Source: Streptomyces sp. NBC_00704
Lineage (GTDB): Bacteria; Actinomycetota; Actinomycetes; Streptomycetales; Streptomycetaceae
Assembly (NCBI RefSeq): GCF_036226605.1
Contig: NZ_CP109000.1
Span: 2,476,501 to 2,540,500, forward strand
Reading direction: 5' to 3'
Length of the DNA: 64,000 nt
The position numbers were made by a program, and so were the translations under genes. Of this stretch, positions 27,258 through 36,560 are shown piece by piece (positions within the stretch are counted from its first letter, which is position 1; every line of letters starts with the position of its first letter). Below the pieces are notes generated by a model. That model ran no database searches and was not told the origin of the DNA. It saw only the letters and a program-made list of their open reading frames with translations.

Positions 27258-27800
27258 ATGCACCGCGCCGCCACCCTCGCCGTGGCCGCGACCGCCGTCG
27301 CGGCCTTCGCCGCCGGATGCGGAAGCTCCGGCGGCTCCGGCTCCTCGTCCTCCCCCACCAGCCCACCGCCGGCCGGCAGCTCGGCGCCCGCCGCCGGCGG
27401 ATCCGGCACGCTCCAGACGCGCGACACCTCGCTCGGCAAGATCCTCGTCGACGGATCGGGCCGGACCCTGTACCTGTTCGAGGCCGACACGGGATCCACC
27501 TCGCACTGCTACGGCGGCTGCGCGCAGGCCTGGCCGCCCGACACCACCACGGGCCGGCCCGACGCCCACGGCCTGGACGCCTCCCTGGTCGCCACGACTC
27601 CCCGCGACGACCACACCACCCAGGTCACCTACGCCGGGCACCCCCTCTACCGCTTCGCCGAGGACACCCGGCCAGGCGACACGGCGGGCCAGGGCAGCAC
27701 GGCCTTCGGCGGCGCCTGGTACGTCCTGGGGGCCGACGGCTCCCCGATCACCGGCACCGGCCCCTCCACCGGCGGGCCGGGCGGCGGCAACGGGTACTGA
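27258..27800 (+). CDS. Secreted-repeat lipoprotein (COG4315 type)
   Basis: This 180-residue protein has a lipoprotein signal (FAAGC, Cys22), then a Ser/Gly/Pro linker. The two repeats (GKILVDGSGRTLYLFEADT with SHCYGGCAQAWPP, and VTYAGHPLYRFAEDTRPGD) are the secreted-repeat domain of unknown function found widely in actinobacteria. The pair of Cys residues (CYGGC) is part of that motif. The role is not established; cell-surface redox or heme functions have been suggested for the group. Confidence 0.85.
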   Translation: MHRAATLAVAATAVAAFAAGCGSSGGSGSSSSPTSPPPAGSSAPAAGGSGTLQTRDTSLGKILVDGSGRTLYLFEADTGSTSHCYGGCAQAWPPDTTTGRPDAHGLDASLVATTPRDDHTTQVTYAGHPLYRFAEDTRPGDTAGQGSTAFGGAWYVLGADGSPITGTGPSTGGPGGGNGY

Positions 27801-27821
27801 CACCACACGGACGGCGGCCCG

Positions 27822-27869
27822 GACGACCGCCGGGTCCGACGACCGCCGGGTCCGACGACTGCCGGGTCC
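27822..27869. repeat. Three 16-bp tandem repeats between convergent genes
   Basis: Three copies of gacgaccgccgggtcc (one with a single change) lie 22 bases after the lipoprotein stop. The following 100 bases hold short inverted segments. The set may serve as a terminator region for the two convergent genes. Confidence 0.7.
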
Positions 27870-27970
27870 GACGGCCATCTCCCACGACCGCGCGGTCCGG
27901 CGATCGTCAGGCCTGACGGCCGTCGGACCGCGCGCCTCCCGGAGATCCCGGCGGAGGCGGATTCCGTCGC

Positions 27971-29512
27971 TCAGATGACGCGGTACGGTCCCCAGCCGGT
28001 GCCGGCCTGGCGGCGGGTGCCGAAGACGGTCGTGCCGGGCTTGCCGGTGCCGGGGTAGACCCACAGCGTGCCGTCGGACGCCTGGCGGGAGAGCACGTCG
28101 GTGAGACCGTCGCCGTTGAAGTCCCCGGGGCGGATGACGTCCTGGCTCTTCCAGCCGGTGCCGACCTGGTAGCGGGTGCCGAGGGTGCTCATGCCGGGCC
28201 TGCCGGTGCCCGGGTAGACCCACAGCGTGCCGTCGGACGCCTGCCGGGTGAGCACGTCGGTGCGGCCGTCGTTGTCGAGGTCCCCGGTGGTGACGACGTC
28301 CTGACTCTTCCAGCCGGTGCCGACCTGGTAGCGGGTGCCGAGGGTGCTCATGCCGGGCCTGCCGGTGCCCGGGTAGACCCACAGCGTGCCGTCGGACGCC
28401 TGCCGGGTGAGCACGTCGGTGAGACCGTCATTGTTGAGGTCGCCGGTGCGGATGACGTCCTGGCTCTTCCACCCCGTGCCGACCTGGTAGCGGGTGGCGA
28501 AGGTCTCCATGCCGGTCTTCCCGCTGTTGGGATACACCCACAGCGTTCCGTCGGACGCCTGCCGGGACAGGAGGTCGCCGAGGCCGTCGTTGTTCAGATC
28601 CCCGATGGTGACGGCGTCCTGGCTCTGCCAGCCGGTGCCGGCCTGGAAGCGGGGGCCGAACGTGCTGCCGGTCGCCTTTCCGGTGCCGGGGTAGATCCAC
28701 AGGATGCCGTCGTCCTTGACGGCCGCGATGTCGGCGTTGCCGTCCCCGGTGACGTCGTCCGGGTTGCGGGAGAGGGCGTGTCCGACCCAGTCGCCGAGGT
28801 CGTCGACCCGGGTGTCGACGGCGGCGGTGCGCGTCTCGGCCGGGTCGATGCCGAGGCATCCGCCCTGCCAGGAGCGGGAGTTGACGGCGACGAGTTCCGT
28901 GACGCCGTCGACGGTGCGCAGGGCGGGGCCGCCGGCGTCGCCCTGGCAGACGGTGGCGTCCGCGGAGCCGTCGAGGTCGACGGTCGTGGCCGCGGTGGCG
29001 GCGACGGTGAAGGCGCCGGTGTGGAGCTTGTCGGGCACCCATTCCGTCCTGGTGCGTCCGAATCCGGCGCTCTCCAGCCGCTCGCCCGCGGCGGCGGGCG
29101 TGGTGGCCAGCCGGACGGGCGTGACGGCCGGGTCGGTGACCTTGGCGGCGAGCTTGACGAGCACCAGGTCGCGGTCGGCGTGCGGAACGAGCCGGACGGC
29201 CGAGAGGACGGCGCCGCCGGTCTCGGTCAGGTCGGTGCGGCCGACGGTGACGGTGGTGGGGACGAGGGGTCTGCCCGCGGGGGGCTTGCCGTCGGCGGCG
29301 AAGCAGGTGGCCGCCGTCAGGACCCACTGCGGGTCGACGAGCGTGCCCGTGCAGGCGCTCTGCTCACCGACGTTGATCTTCGCGACGTAGTTCAGCCGGG
29401 CCGGAGCCTCGGGTCCGGCGAGCGCGTGGGCGGGGGCGGAGGTCAGCACGAACGGGGCCGCGACGAGGCCGGCGGCCAGCACGGAGAGACGGGGGCGTCC
29501 GGAGAGGTTCAT
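27971..29512 (-). CDS. Secreted FG-GAP/VCBS protein with catalytically degenerate trypsin domain
   Basis: This 513-residue secreted protein has a Sec signal (to about residue 30), an S1-type fold (33-230) and four FG-GAP-like repeats (from about 250, each with GDLNNDGLTD-like calcium-binding loops). The trypsin triad is broken: the His position reads LTAATC (Thr69) and the Ser position reads CQGDAGGP (Ala193), while the Asp at 115 (ADRDLVLVK) is kept. Both losses are clear at codon level. The protein is therefore probably a binding or scaffold protein, not a protease. The repeats are highly similar at DNA level. The gene is convergent with the lipoprotein. Confidence 0.85.
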   Translation of the reverse strand: MNLSGRPRLSVLAAGLVAAPFVLTSAPAHALAGPEAPARLNYVAKINVGEQSACTGTLVDPQWVLTAATCFAADGKPPAGRPLVPTTVTVGRTDLTETGGAVLSAVRLVPHADRDLVLVKLAAKVTDPAVTPVRLATTPAAAGERLESAGFGRTRTEWVPDKLHTGAFTVAATAATTVDLDGSADATVCQGDAGGPALRTVDGVTELVAVNSRSWQGGCLGIDPAETRTAAVDTRVDDLGDWVGHALSRNPDDVTGDGNADIAAVKDDGILWIYPGTGKATGSTFGPRFQAGTGWQSQDAVTIGDLNNDGLGDLLSRQASDGTLWVYPNSGKTGMETFATRYQVGTGWKSQDVIRTGDLNNDGLTDVLTRQASDGTLWVYPGTGRPGMSTLGTRYQVGTGWKSQDVVTTGDLDNDGRTDVLTRQASDGTLWVYPGTGRPGMSTLGTRYQVGTGWKSQDVIRPGDFNGDGLTDVLSRQASDGTLWVYPGTGKPGTTVFGTRRQAGTGWGPYRVI

Positions 29513-29594
29513 GAACGTGGGGGCTCCTGGTCACGAGGGCCGCGCGGCCGGCCGGCGCCGGTCCGTGCGGCGGGCATGTCGGGTCGGCGTGCGG

Positions 29595-30140
29595 TTACTT
29601 GGAGGACCGGATCTCGACGAGCACGTGCTCGCGCCCCTCCGGGTCCGCGGTCTCGCCCACCGCCGTCCAGGTGTTCTTGGCGACGTCGAACGACTTCTCC
29701 TCGGTGCCCACGGTCATGTCGACGGCGGTCGTGTAGTCGTTGCCCTTGATCGCGTAGACCGCGGGGACCTCCAGGGTCAGCCACCCGGAGTTGCCGGCCA
29801 CCTTGAAGCAGATCCGGTCGGTCCTGTTGCGGGCCATGAGCTCCAGCAGGCCGGTCCCGCCCGCGCAGTCGGCCAGGGTGATGTGCCCGTCGCCGCGCTT
29901 GAGGACGATCTTCTTCTCGGCCAGGATCTTGTCCGCCTGCGGGTAGTCGAAGTTCTCCACCGCGTAGCCGGGAGCCCCGTCCACGACCAGCTCGGTGGGG
30001 CTCTTGTGCTCCGGCGAGCCGCCGGGGACGCCCGCGGCCACCGCGATCCCCGCCACGGCGCAGACCACGGCCACGCCCAGTGCGCGCCGCGCGAGCCGCC
30101 CCCGCCGCGGCTCGACGGGCGTCCTGCTGAATTTCCTCAT
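29595..30140 (-). CDS. Membrane-anchored protein of unknown function
   Basis: This 181-residue protein starts at ATG 30140 with an Arg-rich N-terminus and a single hydrophobic segment (about 20-40), so it is anchored or secreted. The outer part has a mixed beta-rich sequence with two Cys (TLADCAGGTG and RICFKVAGN), which may form a disulfide. I recognise no family. It lies 82 bases upstream of the FG-GAP gene on the same strand and may form an operon with it. Confidence 0.7.
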   Translation of the reverse strand: MRKFSRTPVEPRRGRLARRALGVAVVCAVAGIAVAAGVPGGSPEHKSPTELVVDGAPGYAVENFDYPQADKILAEKKIVLKRGDGHITLADCAGGTGLLELMARNRTDRICFKVAGNSGWLTLEVPAVYAIKGNDYTTAVDMTVGTEEKSFDVAKNTWTAVGETADPEGREHVLVEIRSSK

Positions 30141-30672
30141 CGCATCCCCAAGTTCGTCGCTGACGGCCGGACGTTCGCCACCGGACTCGAATTCGGTTGC
30201 GCAGGAAGGCGATATCGACATCGCTCCGCGGGGAATGCCCCAACTCCCTTGTAGAACAGTCCCCTTACCTCTCGAAGTCGAGAGGCCCCCCGCCTCGGTA
30301 ACCGTCGTCCGCGTCGCCATACCAACATGAAGCGACTCCGAGGTCGAGTGAATAAAACCAGGCGTTCCGCGACATTCCGCATGAGGCTTCAGTGACCTCC
30401 GTCACATGCGGCGAAGGTTGCCCGGAAGAATGTGGAGGACGTGTGGATAGTCCCTGATGTGTGGTCAGGAACCTTTCCTTCAAAGGCTGTTGAAGCATCG
30501 ACTTCCACAACTGGCTTTTTTTCACAGCGCAGTTGATATGGTCCGGCATTACCATTGGCGCCGCCCACAGGCCACTTCGCACTCCATGGCACTCCATCCC
30601 ACGGGTACGTCGGAAATGCCCTCGCACTGAGGTCCGGCACGCCTGTCGACAGCCCACGAGGACGACTCTCCT
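30141..30672. other. Divergent intergenic region, locally AT-rich
   Basis: The 532 bases between the divergent genes hold no recognisable gene. The stretch 30,330-30,560 is the lowest-GC part of this region (for example ggctttttttcacagc) and probably contains the promoters of both genes. No consensus pair was clear. Confidence 0.6.
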
Positions 30673-33600
30673 ATGCAGACAGTTTTCTGGAGCCGGCGCC
30701 GCGTGCTCGGTGCGCTCGCCGCCACCGCCGCCGCAGCCTCCACGCCTTCGCTGCTCGTCGCCCCGGTCGCCGCCGCGGCGGAGGGCACGCCGCCGGACCC
30801 GGTCCCGCTGCCGGACACCGACCGGGCGAGAGCCGTCAAGGCCTGGATATCCGGCGGTTCCGGCGTCAAGGCCGCGGCCGCCCAGGCCCTGGCGGGCACC
30901 GACGGCGAGATCCGGACGTTCCTGGCCGAGACGCTGCCGGCCCAGACCGTGCAGGACAACCGCGTCGCCGTCGTCAGCAGCCTGGACCGGGCGGGCAAGG
31001 GCCTGCGCCGTGCCGCGGTCGCCGCCCTCGACAACGGCGACGCCGCCATCGCCGACTTCCTGAAGGACGGCTTCAGACCGGCCGTCCTCGAGGACCTCCA
31101 GGTGGCCACCACCATCGTGTCGGGCACCGGCGACAAGGCGGTCCAGCGGGCCGCCACCGCCGCCCTGAACACCGGCACCGAGTCGACCCTGATCCAGTTC
31201 CTCACCGACACCCAGTACGACGCCCGCCTCGAGGACGCCCGGGTCCAGGTCACCGCCATGCTGACGCAGGCCGGCCCGGAGGTGCGCAAGTACGCCGACC
31301 GCGCCCTCAGCGGCACCGCCTCCGACATCGAGTGGTTCATCGAGACCGGGCAGCACATCGCCCGGGCCCGGGACCAGGAGTCGGCCACGATCGAGGAACT
31401 CGTCGCCGTCGTCGTACGGGAGGGCAAGCGCGCCGAGCGCGAGACGAACCTGGCCGTCGAGGCCTCCGCACGCGCCCAGACCGCCGCGGGGAAGGCGAAG
31501 GAGGCGGCCGAGAAGGCCGCCGCCGAGGCCTCCGCCGCCAAGGACGACGTGCAGAAGTCCGGGGCCGCGGCCCGCAAGGCGGCATCCGCCGCCAAGGGCG
31601 CGGCCGACGCCGCCCGCAACGCCATCAACGCCTCCAACGCCGCCGTACAGGCGTCCCGTCGCGCCTCCTGGGCCGCCACCGGCGCCGCCCAGGCCGCCGC
31701 GAACGCCGGCAGCGCCGCGGCCCGCGCCTACAACGCCGCGATCGGCGCCTCCAAGGACGCCGGCAAGGCCGAGGCCGCCAAGAACGCGGCGGTCGCCGCC
31801 CGCAACGCCGCCGCCAAGGCGCGCACCGCCGCCAAGGCGGCCGACCAGGCGGCCGTCGCCGGTACCAAGGCCGCCGCCGCCGGTTCCGCCGCCGCCGGAG
31901 CCGCCCGCAACGCGGCCGCCGCCGCCAACGCCGCAGCCCAGGCAGGCGCCGCCGCGGGGGCCGCGCAGTCGGAGGCCGCGGAGGCCAAGCGCCAGGCCGC
32001 GATCGCCTCCAGCGCCGCGAACCGGGCCACCAACGCCGCCTCCACCGCACAGGCCCTCGCCAACACCGCGGCCGCGGCCGCCCGCACCGCCCGCGACGCC
32101 GCCAACTCCGCGGCCGACCACGCGGACAAGGCGGCGGACGCAGCCGAGGAAGCCGTCAAGTACGCCGGCAAGGCCGTCGACTACGCCAACCGCTCCACCG
32201 CCTCCGCGGCCGCCGCCGTACTGGCCGCCAACACGGCCACCAAGGCCGTCTCGGACGCCCTGGTGGTGGAACAGAACGCGCGCAACGCCGAGGCGGAGAC
32301 CCTCGAACAGGACAAACTCCAGGCCATCGAGGAGGTCAGGCAGCTCGCGGACATCGAGGCGAAGGAACTGGCCGCCTACCAGAACAAGATCGCCCAGGCC
32401 CAGCAGACCGATCAGGCGACCAAGGACCTGATAGCCAGCGCCGAACAGGCGCTGACGGCAGGGGACATGCCGGCCGCGGCGGTCCTCGGGCGCAAGGCGG
32501 CCGTCGCCCTGCTCGACTCCAGGGGCGCCTGGACCCGGCAGGCGGCCCAGTTCGCCCTCTCCGGCTCGGACGACGACGTGTACGCCTGGATCGACCTCGA
32601 CCGGGTGCTGGCCCAGGGGCAGGACGACCGGGAGACCACGCTCCACGTGGCCACGATCGCCGGCCCCAAGATCGCCGAAGCGGCCCTGGACGCCCTGGAG
32701 AGCCCCTCGTCCAAGGCGGTCGGCGACTTCCTCACCAGCGGCATGAAGAAGGCCTCCGACGAGGACAACCGGGTGGCGATCGGCCGCATCCTGGGCTCGA
32801 ACCCCGGCAAGGCCGTCAAAGCCGCCGCGAACAAGGCCCTCGACCTCAACACCACCGAGGCGCTCCAGAAGTTCTTCGACCACGACTACCCCGAGGCGAT
32901 ACGGGAGGACGACGCCGTCCTCACCCTCACGCTGATGAACACCGGGGGCGCCTTCACCAAGGCGTACGCCGAGGTGGCCATGGAGGGGCCCACCTGGATG
33001 CGCCGCAACTTCGTCTCCCTGGTGCAGTACCGCACGGCCCAGCTCGACCACGACACCGCCACCCATGTCGCCGCGATCCGCGGCGCCATCGCGGCCGCCG
33101 CGAAGATCGCCGAGAAGGCGCAGGAGAACGCCGCCCTCGCGTCGAAGGCCGCCGCCGACGCCCGCAACGCCGCCGCCGAGGCCAAGCAGTGGGCGGCCAA
33201 GGCGCTCGACTCCGCGGCCAAGGCCGACGACTACGCCGACGAGGCCCGCCGCAACGCGGACGCCGCCGACAAGTCCGCCGCCGACGCCAAGGCGTCCGCG
33301 AACCGGGCGAGCACGGCCGCGGCGACCGCCCGCGGCGCCGCCCGCTCGGCGAACTACTCGGCGAACAAGGCCATGGACTCCGCCCGCGCCGCCCTCCGGT
33401 CGTCGTACAGCGCCCAGGCCTCGGCCGCCGCCGCCCGCGCCTCCTCGATCGCGGCCGGCAAGGACGCGGCGACCGCGGCCGCCGCGGCCACCGAGGCCCG
33501 GCAGATCGCCGCGGCCAAGCGCCAGGCCGAGGTCAAGGCGGCGGCCGAGGCGGCCGCCGAGAAGGCCCGCCTCGAGCGGGAGGCCCGGATCAACCCGGCC

Positions 33601-34041
33601 GACAAGGACACCAACGACCAGATCAACCCCAACGGCACCGGCGGGGACTCCGACGAGTGGTGGAACGACGCCGGCTGGTACGCCGACGCGTTCAACGCGA
33701 TCAGCGTCGGCGCCGGATTCCTCGCCGCCGGCTGCGCCCTGGCCGCCTTCGTGTTCCCCCCGGCGGCCGCGGCGGCCGGCTTCTTCTCCGCGGTCTCGAT
33801 GGGCGCCGGCGCCCTCGGCACCCTCTTCACCGGCATCGAACACGGCTTCACCAGCAGCCAGTTCATCGAATCCGCCTTGGGCACCGGCCTGAGCCTGGTC
33901 ACCTTCGGCCAGTCCAAGTGGATCGGCGCAGCGGACAAGGCCGTCGGCGGCAAGCTCATCAAGCCCGTCGTCGGCAAGATCGCCGACGTCGGCGAGGACG
34001 TCGTCTCCGGGGCCACCAAGGTCCTGTCGTCCATCTTCTGA
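30673..34041 (+). CDS. Tat-exported ALF-repeat protein (polymorphic-toxin-like carrier)
   Basis: This 1122-residue protein starts with a twin-arginine signal (SRRRVLGALAA). The body (about 40-240 and 590-790) contains ALF repeats: units of about 43 residues with helices, such as AVKAWISGGSGVKAAAAQAL. Between and after them are long Ala/Lys-rich heptad-like helical stretches (about 265-560 and 810-970) that look like coiled coils. The C-terminus (about 1000-1122) contains two hydrophobic segments. ALF repeats are known in streptomycete toxin-like proteins, but no toxin domain is visible at the end of this one. A nuclease gene and a DUF1963 gene follow. Long antisense frames within it arise from the Ala codons and are not genes. 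Confidence 0.85.
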   Translation: MQTVFWSRRRVLGALAATAAAASTPSLLVAPVAAAAEGTPPDPVPLPDTDRARAVKAWISGGSGVKAAAAQALAGTDGEIRTFLAETLPAQTVQDNRVAVVSSLDRAGKGLRRAAVAALDNGDAAIADFLKDGFRPAVLEDLQVATTIVSGTGDKAVQRAATAALNTGTESTLIQFLTDTQYDARLEDARVQVTAMLTQAGPEVRKYADRALSGTASDIEWFIETGQHIARARDQESATIEELVAVVVREGKRAERETNLAVEASARAQTAAGKAKEAAEKAAAEASAAKDDVQKSGAAARKAASAAKGAADAARNAINASNAAVQASRRASWAATGAAQAAANAGSAAARAYNAAIGASKDAGKAEAAKNAAVAARNAAAKARTAAKAADQAAVAGTKAAAAGSAAAGAARNAAAAANAAAQAGAAAGAAQSEAAEAKRQAAIASSAANRATNAASTAQALANTAAAAARTARDAANSAADHADKAADAAEEAVKYAGKAVDYANRSTASAAAAVLAANTATKAVSDALVVEQNARNAEAETLEQDKLQAIEEVRQLADIEAKELAAYQNKIAQAQQTDQATKDLIASAEQALTAGDMPAAAVLGRKAAVALLDSRGAWTRQAAQFALSGSDDDVYAWIDLDRVLAQGQDDRETTLHVATIAGPKIAEAALDALESPSSKAVGDFLTSGMKKASDEDNRVAIGRILGSNPGKAVKAAANKALDLNTTEALQKFFDHDYPEAIREDDAVLTLTLMNTGGAFTKAYAEVAMEGPTWMRRNFVSLVQYRTAQLDHDTATHVAAIRGAIAAAAKIAEKAQENAALASKAAADARNAAAEAKQWAAKALDSAAKADDYADEARRNADAADKSAADAKASANRASTAAATARGAARSANYSANKAMDSARAALRSSYSAQASAAAARASSIAAGKDAATAAAAATEARQIAAAKRQAEVKAAAEAAAEKARLEREARINPADKDTNDQINPNGTGGDSDEWWNDAGWYADAFNAISVGAGFLAAGCALAAFVFPPAAAAAGFFSAVSMGAGALGTLFTGIEHGFTSSQFIESALGTGLSLVTFGQSKWIGAADKAVGGKLIKPVVGKIADVGEDVVSGATKVLSSIF

Positions 34042-34579
34042 CCCGCGTCGCGGCCCGGACCCGTCGTCCGGAGCGGCCCCGCGCAAGCGGGCGCCGCCCC
34101 GGACGGCCGCGGCCCGGACCCCGGCGGCGCGGGCACGACGCCGGCGAACCCGCGGGCCTGACCGGTCCACACCCGGCCGGTCCGCCCCGCACGACCGCCC
34201 GGCCGGTCCGCCCCGCACGACCGCCCGGCCCGCGGGGGCCGGACACCGCCTCACACCCGCAAGCGTCCGCAACACCCGCACGTCCCACCCGCACGTCCGG
34301 CCCACGCGCGTCCCGCCCACCCGCACGCCTGGCACGCGCACGCGCGTCCCGCCCACGCCCGCCCGCACACGCCCGTCCCGCAGACACACGCCAGCCGCCG
34401 ACATGCCGGTCCCCGATCCCCCGACCCCCCGTTCCCCCGGGCGTCCCTCAGTGATCCGCCGTACGGGGGCCGCCGAAGGCGCACCCCCACTCCCCCGCCC
34501 CCACCACCACCCCGAACCACCGAGCCGTCGGCGCAGCGAGCCGGCGGCGCACCACGCCACGAGGAGAGGTAGGACGAGC
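34042..34579 (+). other. Intergenic region with GC-rich direct repeats
   Basis: The 538 bases between the ALF gene and the nuclease gene contain a 26-bp direct repeat (cggccggtccgccccgcacg type) at 34,171-34,230, and several shorter repeats of cacgcgcgtcccgccc type to 34,390. I see no gene. A ribosome-binding site, AGGAC, is at 34,571. Confidence 0.6.
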
Positions 34580-36526
34580 ATGCCTGCGATACGACCCGGA
34601 CGGCCCGCCCGAAGACGAGCCCGGTCGACCGGGCTGGCCCTGGTGACCATGGCCGCGCTGGGGCTCACCACGACCGGCATGAGCGCGGCGCAGCCGCAGA
34701 CCGCCGCGCAGCAGCCGCAGCGCGCGGCCGCGGCCGCGGCGGACCTGCCGGCCGGCGCGCCCCTCACCCGGACCACCGCGCTCCGGACGGACGGGGAGCA
34801 CTGCGAGCCCACCCGGGCCGGGTCGAAGGAACGCCGGGCGGGGGCCGCACAGGCGTGTGTGAGCACCAGCCCCGCCGTCGCGGCGCCCCGGCGAAGCCGC
34901 TCCTCGGTCGCGGCGGCGGCCGACACCTGCGGCATCACCAGCCCCGGCTCCTACACCTACGACCGCTTCGAGTACTGCGTGACGGGGGTGAACGTCCTCT
35001 ACGTCCTGCGCGACGGCAACGGCAAGGAGATCGGGCGCGGCACCGTGCAGGTCTCGACGAGCGCGACCCTTCCCGCGAAGGGCACCGCCTGGCAGGAGCA
35101 GATCACCGCGCGGATGACGAGCGCGAGCGGCGACGTCACCGCCCTCAACGCCAAGTTCCGCGCCTCCTGCACGAGCGGCTGCACGACGACGAAGACCGCG
35201 CCCTGGTACGGCGGCGACCTGGTCCCGGGCCAGTCCGTCAGCGGCTCCGTCGCCTACTCCTCGTCCCCCGCCGCCGGCACCGCCGTGCAGTTCACCACCT
35301 CGTACAAGATGTACGTGACGTCGCCGGGCGCCACGGCCGTCGACCCGAACGCCTCGTGGGACAACCCCCGCAAGCTCCGCTGCGACGACGACGTCCGCGA
35401 CACCACCGGCGCCGGCACCCCGTCGCCGGGCTGCGTCGTCCCCTCCGTCACCCCCGTCGTGCTGATGCGCGCGCAGGGTTCTCAGCCGGGCGGCGCGGTG
35501 GCCGCCTACGAGTGGGCCCAGCAGCGCTTCGACGACGGCTGGGGCCAGAAGAAGCTGCTGACCAGGCAGAAGAGCGGAGTCGCCGACCGTACGGGCCGCA
35601 CCTGCGGAAGCTTCGACCCCAACACGGACCTCGTCGAGAACGACACCTGCGGTGAGTTCCCCTTCGCCGAGGCCAAGGAGGGCGGCATCGACGGCGCCCG
35701 GTGCGCCGAGTTGATCCCCAACGCCAGCAGCGGCGGCTGGGACACCTACGTCCTCGGCGACAGCCGGGACCTGGACCCGGCCACGCCCTGCGTGCGCGCC
35801 CATGTCCCGCCCGCCGACAAGCAGTTCGCCGACGCGCAGCTCACGGAGGGCTTCACGGCCCAGCGCGTCGTCGACGGCGAGCAGTTCAAGGTGGCGTTCA
35901 CGACGCCGGACGCCGTCCCCCAGGCCCGGTGCCTGGCGAACCCGCCCACCGCCACCGGCGCGCGCCCCTCCGGCAACGGCTGGCTCAGGAACACCACCGA
36001 ACCGGTCCCGCACGTCAACAAGACCATCACCCCGATGGGCCCGCCCGGCACCCGGCCGTCGACGGCGCAGGCCTGCCTGGGCAAGACGCTCGGCGAGGGC
36101 AAGCCGGCCAAGGGAGACATCACCGGCTGGCAGGACGCCCAGAAGTTCGAGGGCAACGTCCCCAAGACCGAGCAGGCCCGGTGTCACCTGATCGCGAACA
36201 TCCTCGGCGGCCCGGGCCAGATCAGGGACGGCGGGCAGAACAACCTCGTCCCCTGCTGGCAGGCGGGCATGAACACCGGCACGCCCAGCATGCGGACCTA
36301 CGAGGCCATGGCGCAGAACAAGGTGAAGGAGCAGGGCTTCGGGCCGAACGACGCGATCTTCTACCAGGTGACGCCCGTCTTCAGGGACGCCACCAGCACC
36401 ATCCCGACCGGCGTCACGATGACCGCTACCATCGAACGCGCGAACGGGACGACCGAGGAGCTGTTCCCCAACGTGTACGTCCCCAACACCAAGGCGGACA
36501 CCGGGCTGCTCAACCTCGGAAACTGA
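34580..36526 (+). CDS. Secreted DNA/RNA non-specific endonuclease (NS_2-type toxin candidate)
   Basis: This 648-residue protein has a signal peptide (hydrophobic 15-35) and a Cys-containing beta-rich region (about 115-270) common in streptomycete secreted toxins. The C-terminus carries a nuclease domain: ARCHLIANILGG (catalytic His536) followed by QNNLVPCWQAGMN, matching DNA/RNA non-specific endonuclease type 2. It most likely cleaves nucleic acids of competitors or in cell-contact. The neighbour upstream is the ALF-repeat protein; 34 bases downstream is DUF1963. The start ATG 34580 has AGGACG upstream. The extra Cys preceding the His (RCH in place of RGH) is unusual but does not affect the His. 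Confidence 0.75.
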   Translation: MPAIRPGRPARRRARSTGLALVTMAALGLTTTGMSAAQPQTAAQQPQRAAAAAADLPAGAPLTRTTALRTDGEHCEPTRAGSKERRAGAAQACVSTSPAVAAPRRSRSSVAAAADTCGITSPGSYTYDRFEYCVTGVNVLYVLRDGNGKEIGRGTVQVSTSATLPAKGTAWQEQITARMTSASGDVTALNAKFRASCTSGCTTTKTAPWYGGDLVPGQSVSGSVAYSSSPAAGTAVQFTTSYKMYVTSPGATAVDPNASWDNPRKLRCDDDVRDTTGAGTPSPGCVVPSVTPVVLMRAQGSQPGGAVAAYEWAQQRFDDGWGQKKLLTRQKSGVADRTGRTCGSFDPNTDLVENDTCGEFPFAEAKEGGIDGARCAELIPNASSGGWDTYVLGDSRDLDPATPCVRAHVPPADKQFADAQLTEGFTAQRVVDGEQFKVAFTTPDAVPQARCLANPPTATGARPSGNGWLRNTTEPVPHVNKTITPMGPPGTRPSTAQACLGKTLGEGKPAKGDITGWQDAQKFEGNVPKTEQARCHLIANILGGPGQIRDGGQNNLVPCWQAGMNTGTPSMRTYEAMAQNKVKEQGFGPNDAIFYQVTPVFRDATSTIPTGVTMTATIERANGTTEELFPNVYVPNTKADTGLLNLGN

Positions 36527-36560
36527 TCACCACCACCGGTTAGCGCCTTCGGGAGCCAGT

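Noticed and set aside
30265..34938. A 1557-codon open frame on the minus strand
   Set aside because: It is antisense to the ALF-repeat gene and arises from GC-rich Ala codons; composition is Gly/Arg/Val low complexity, with no domain and no start.
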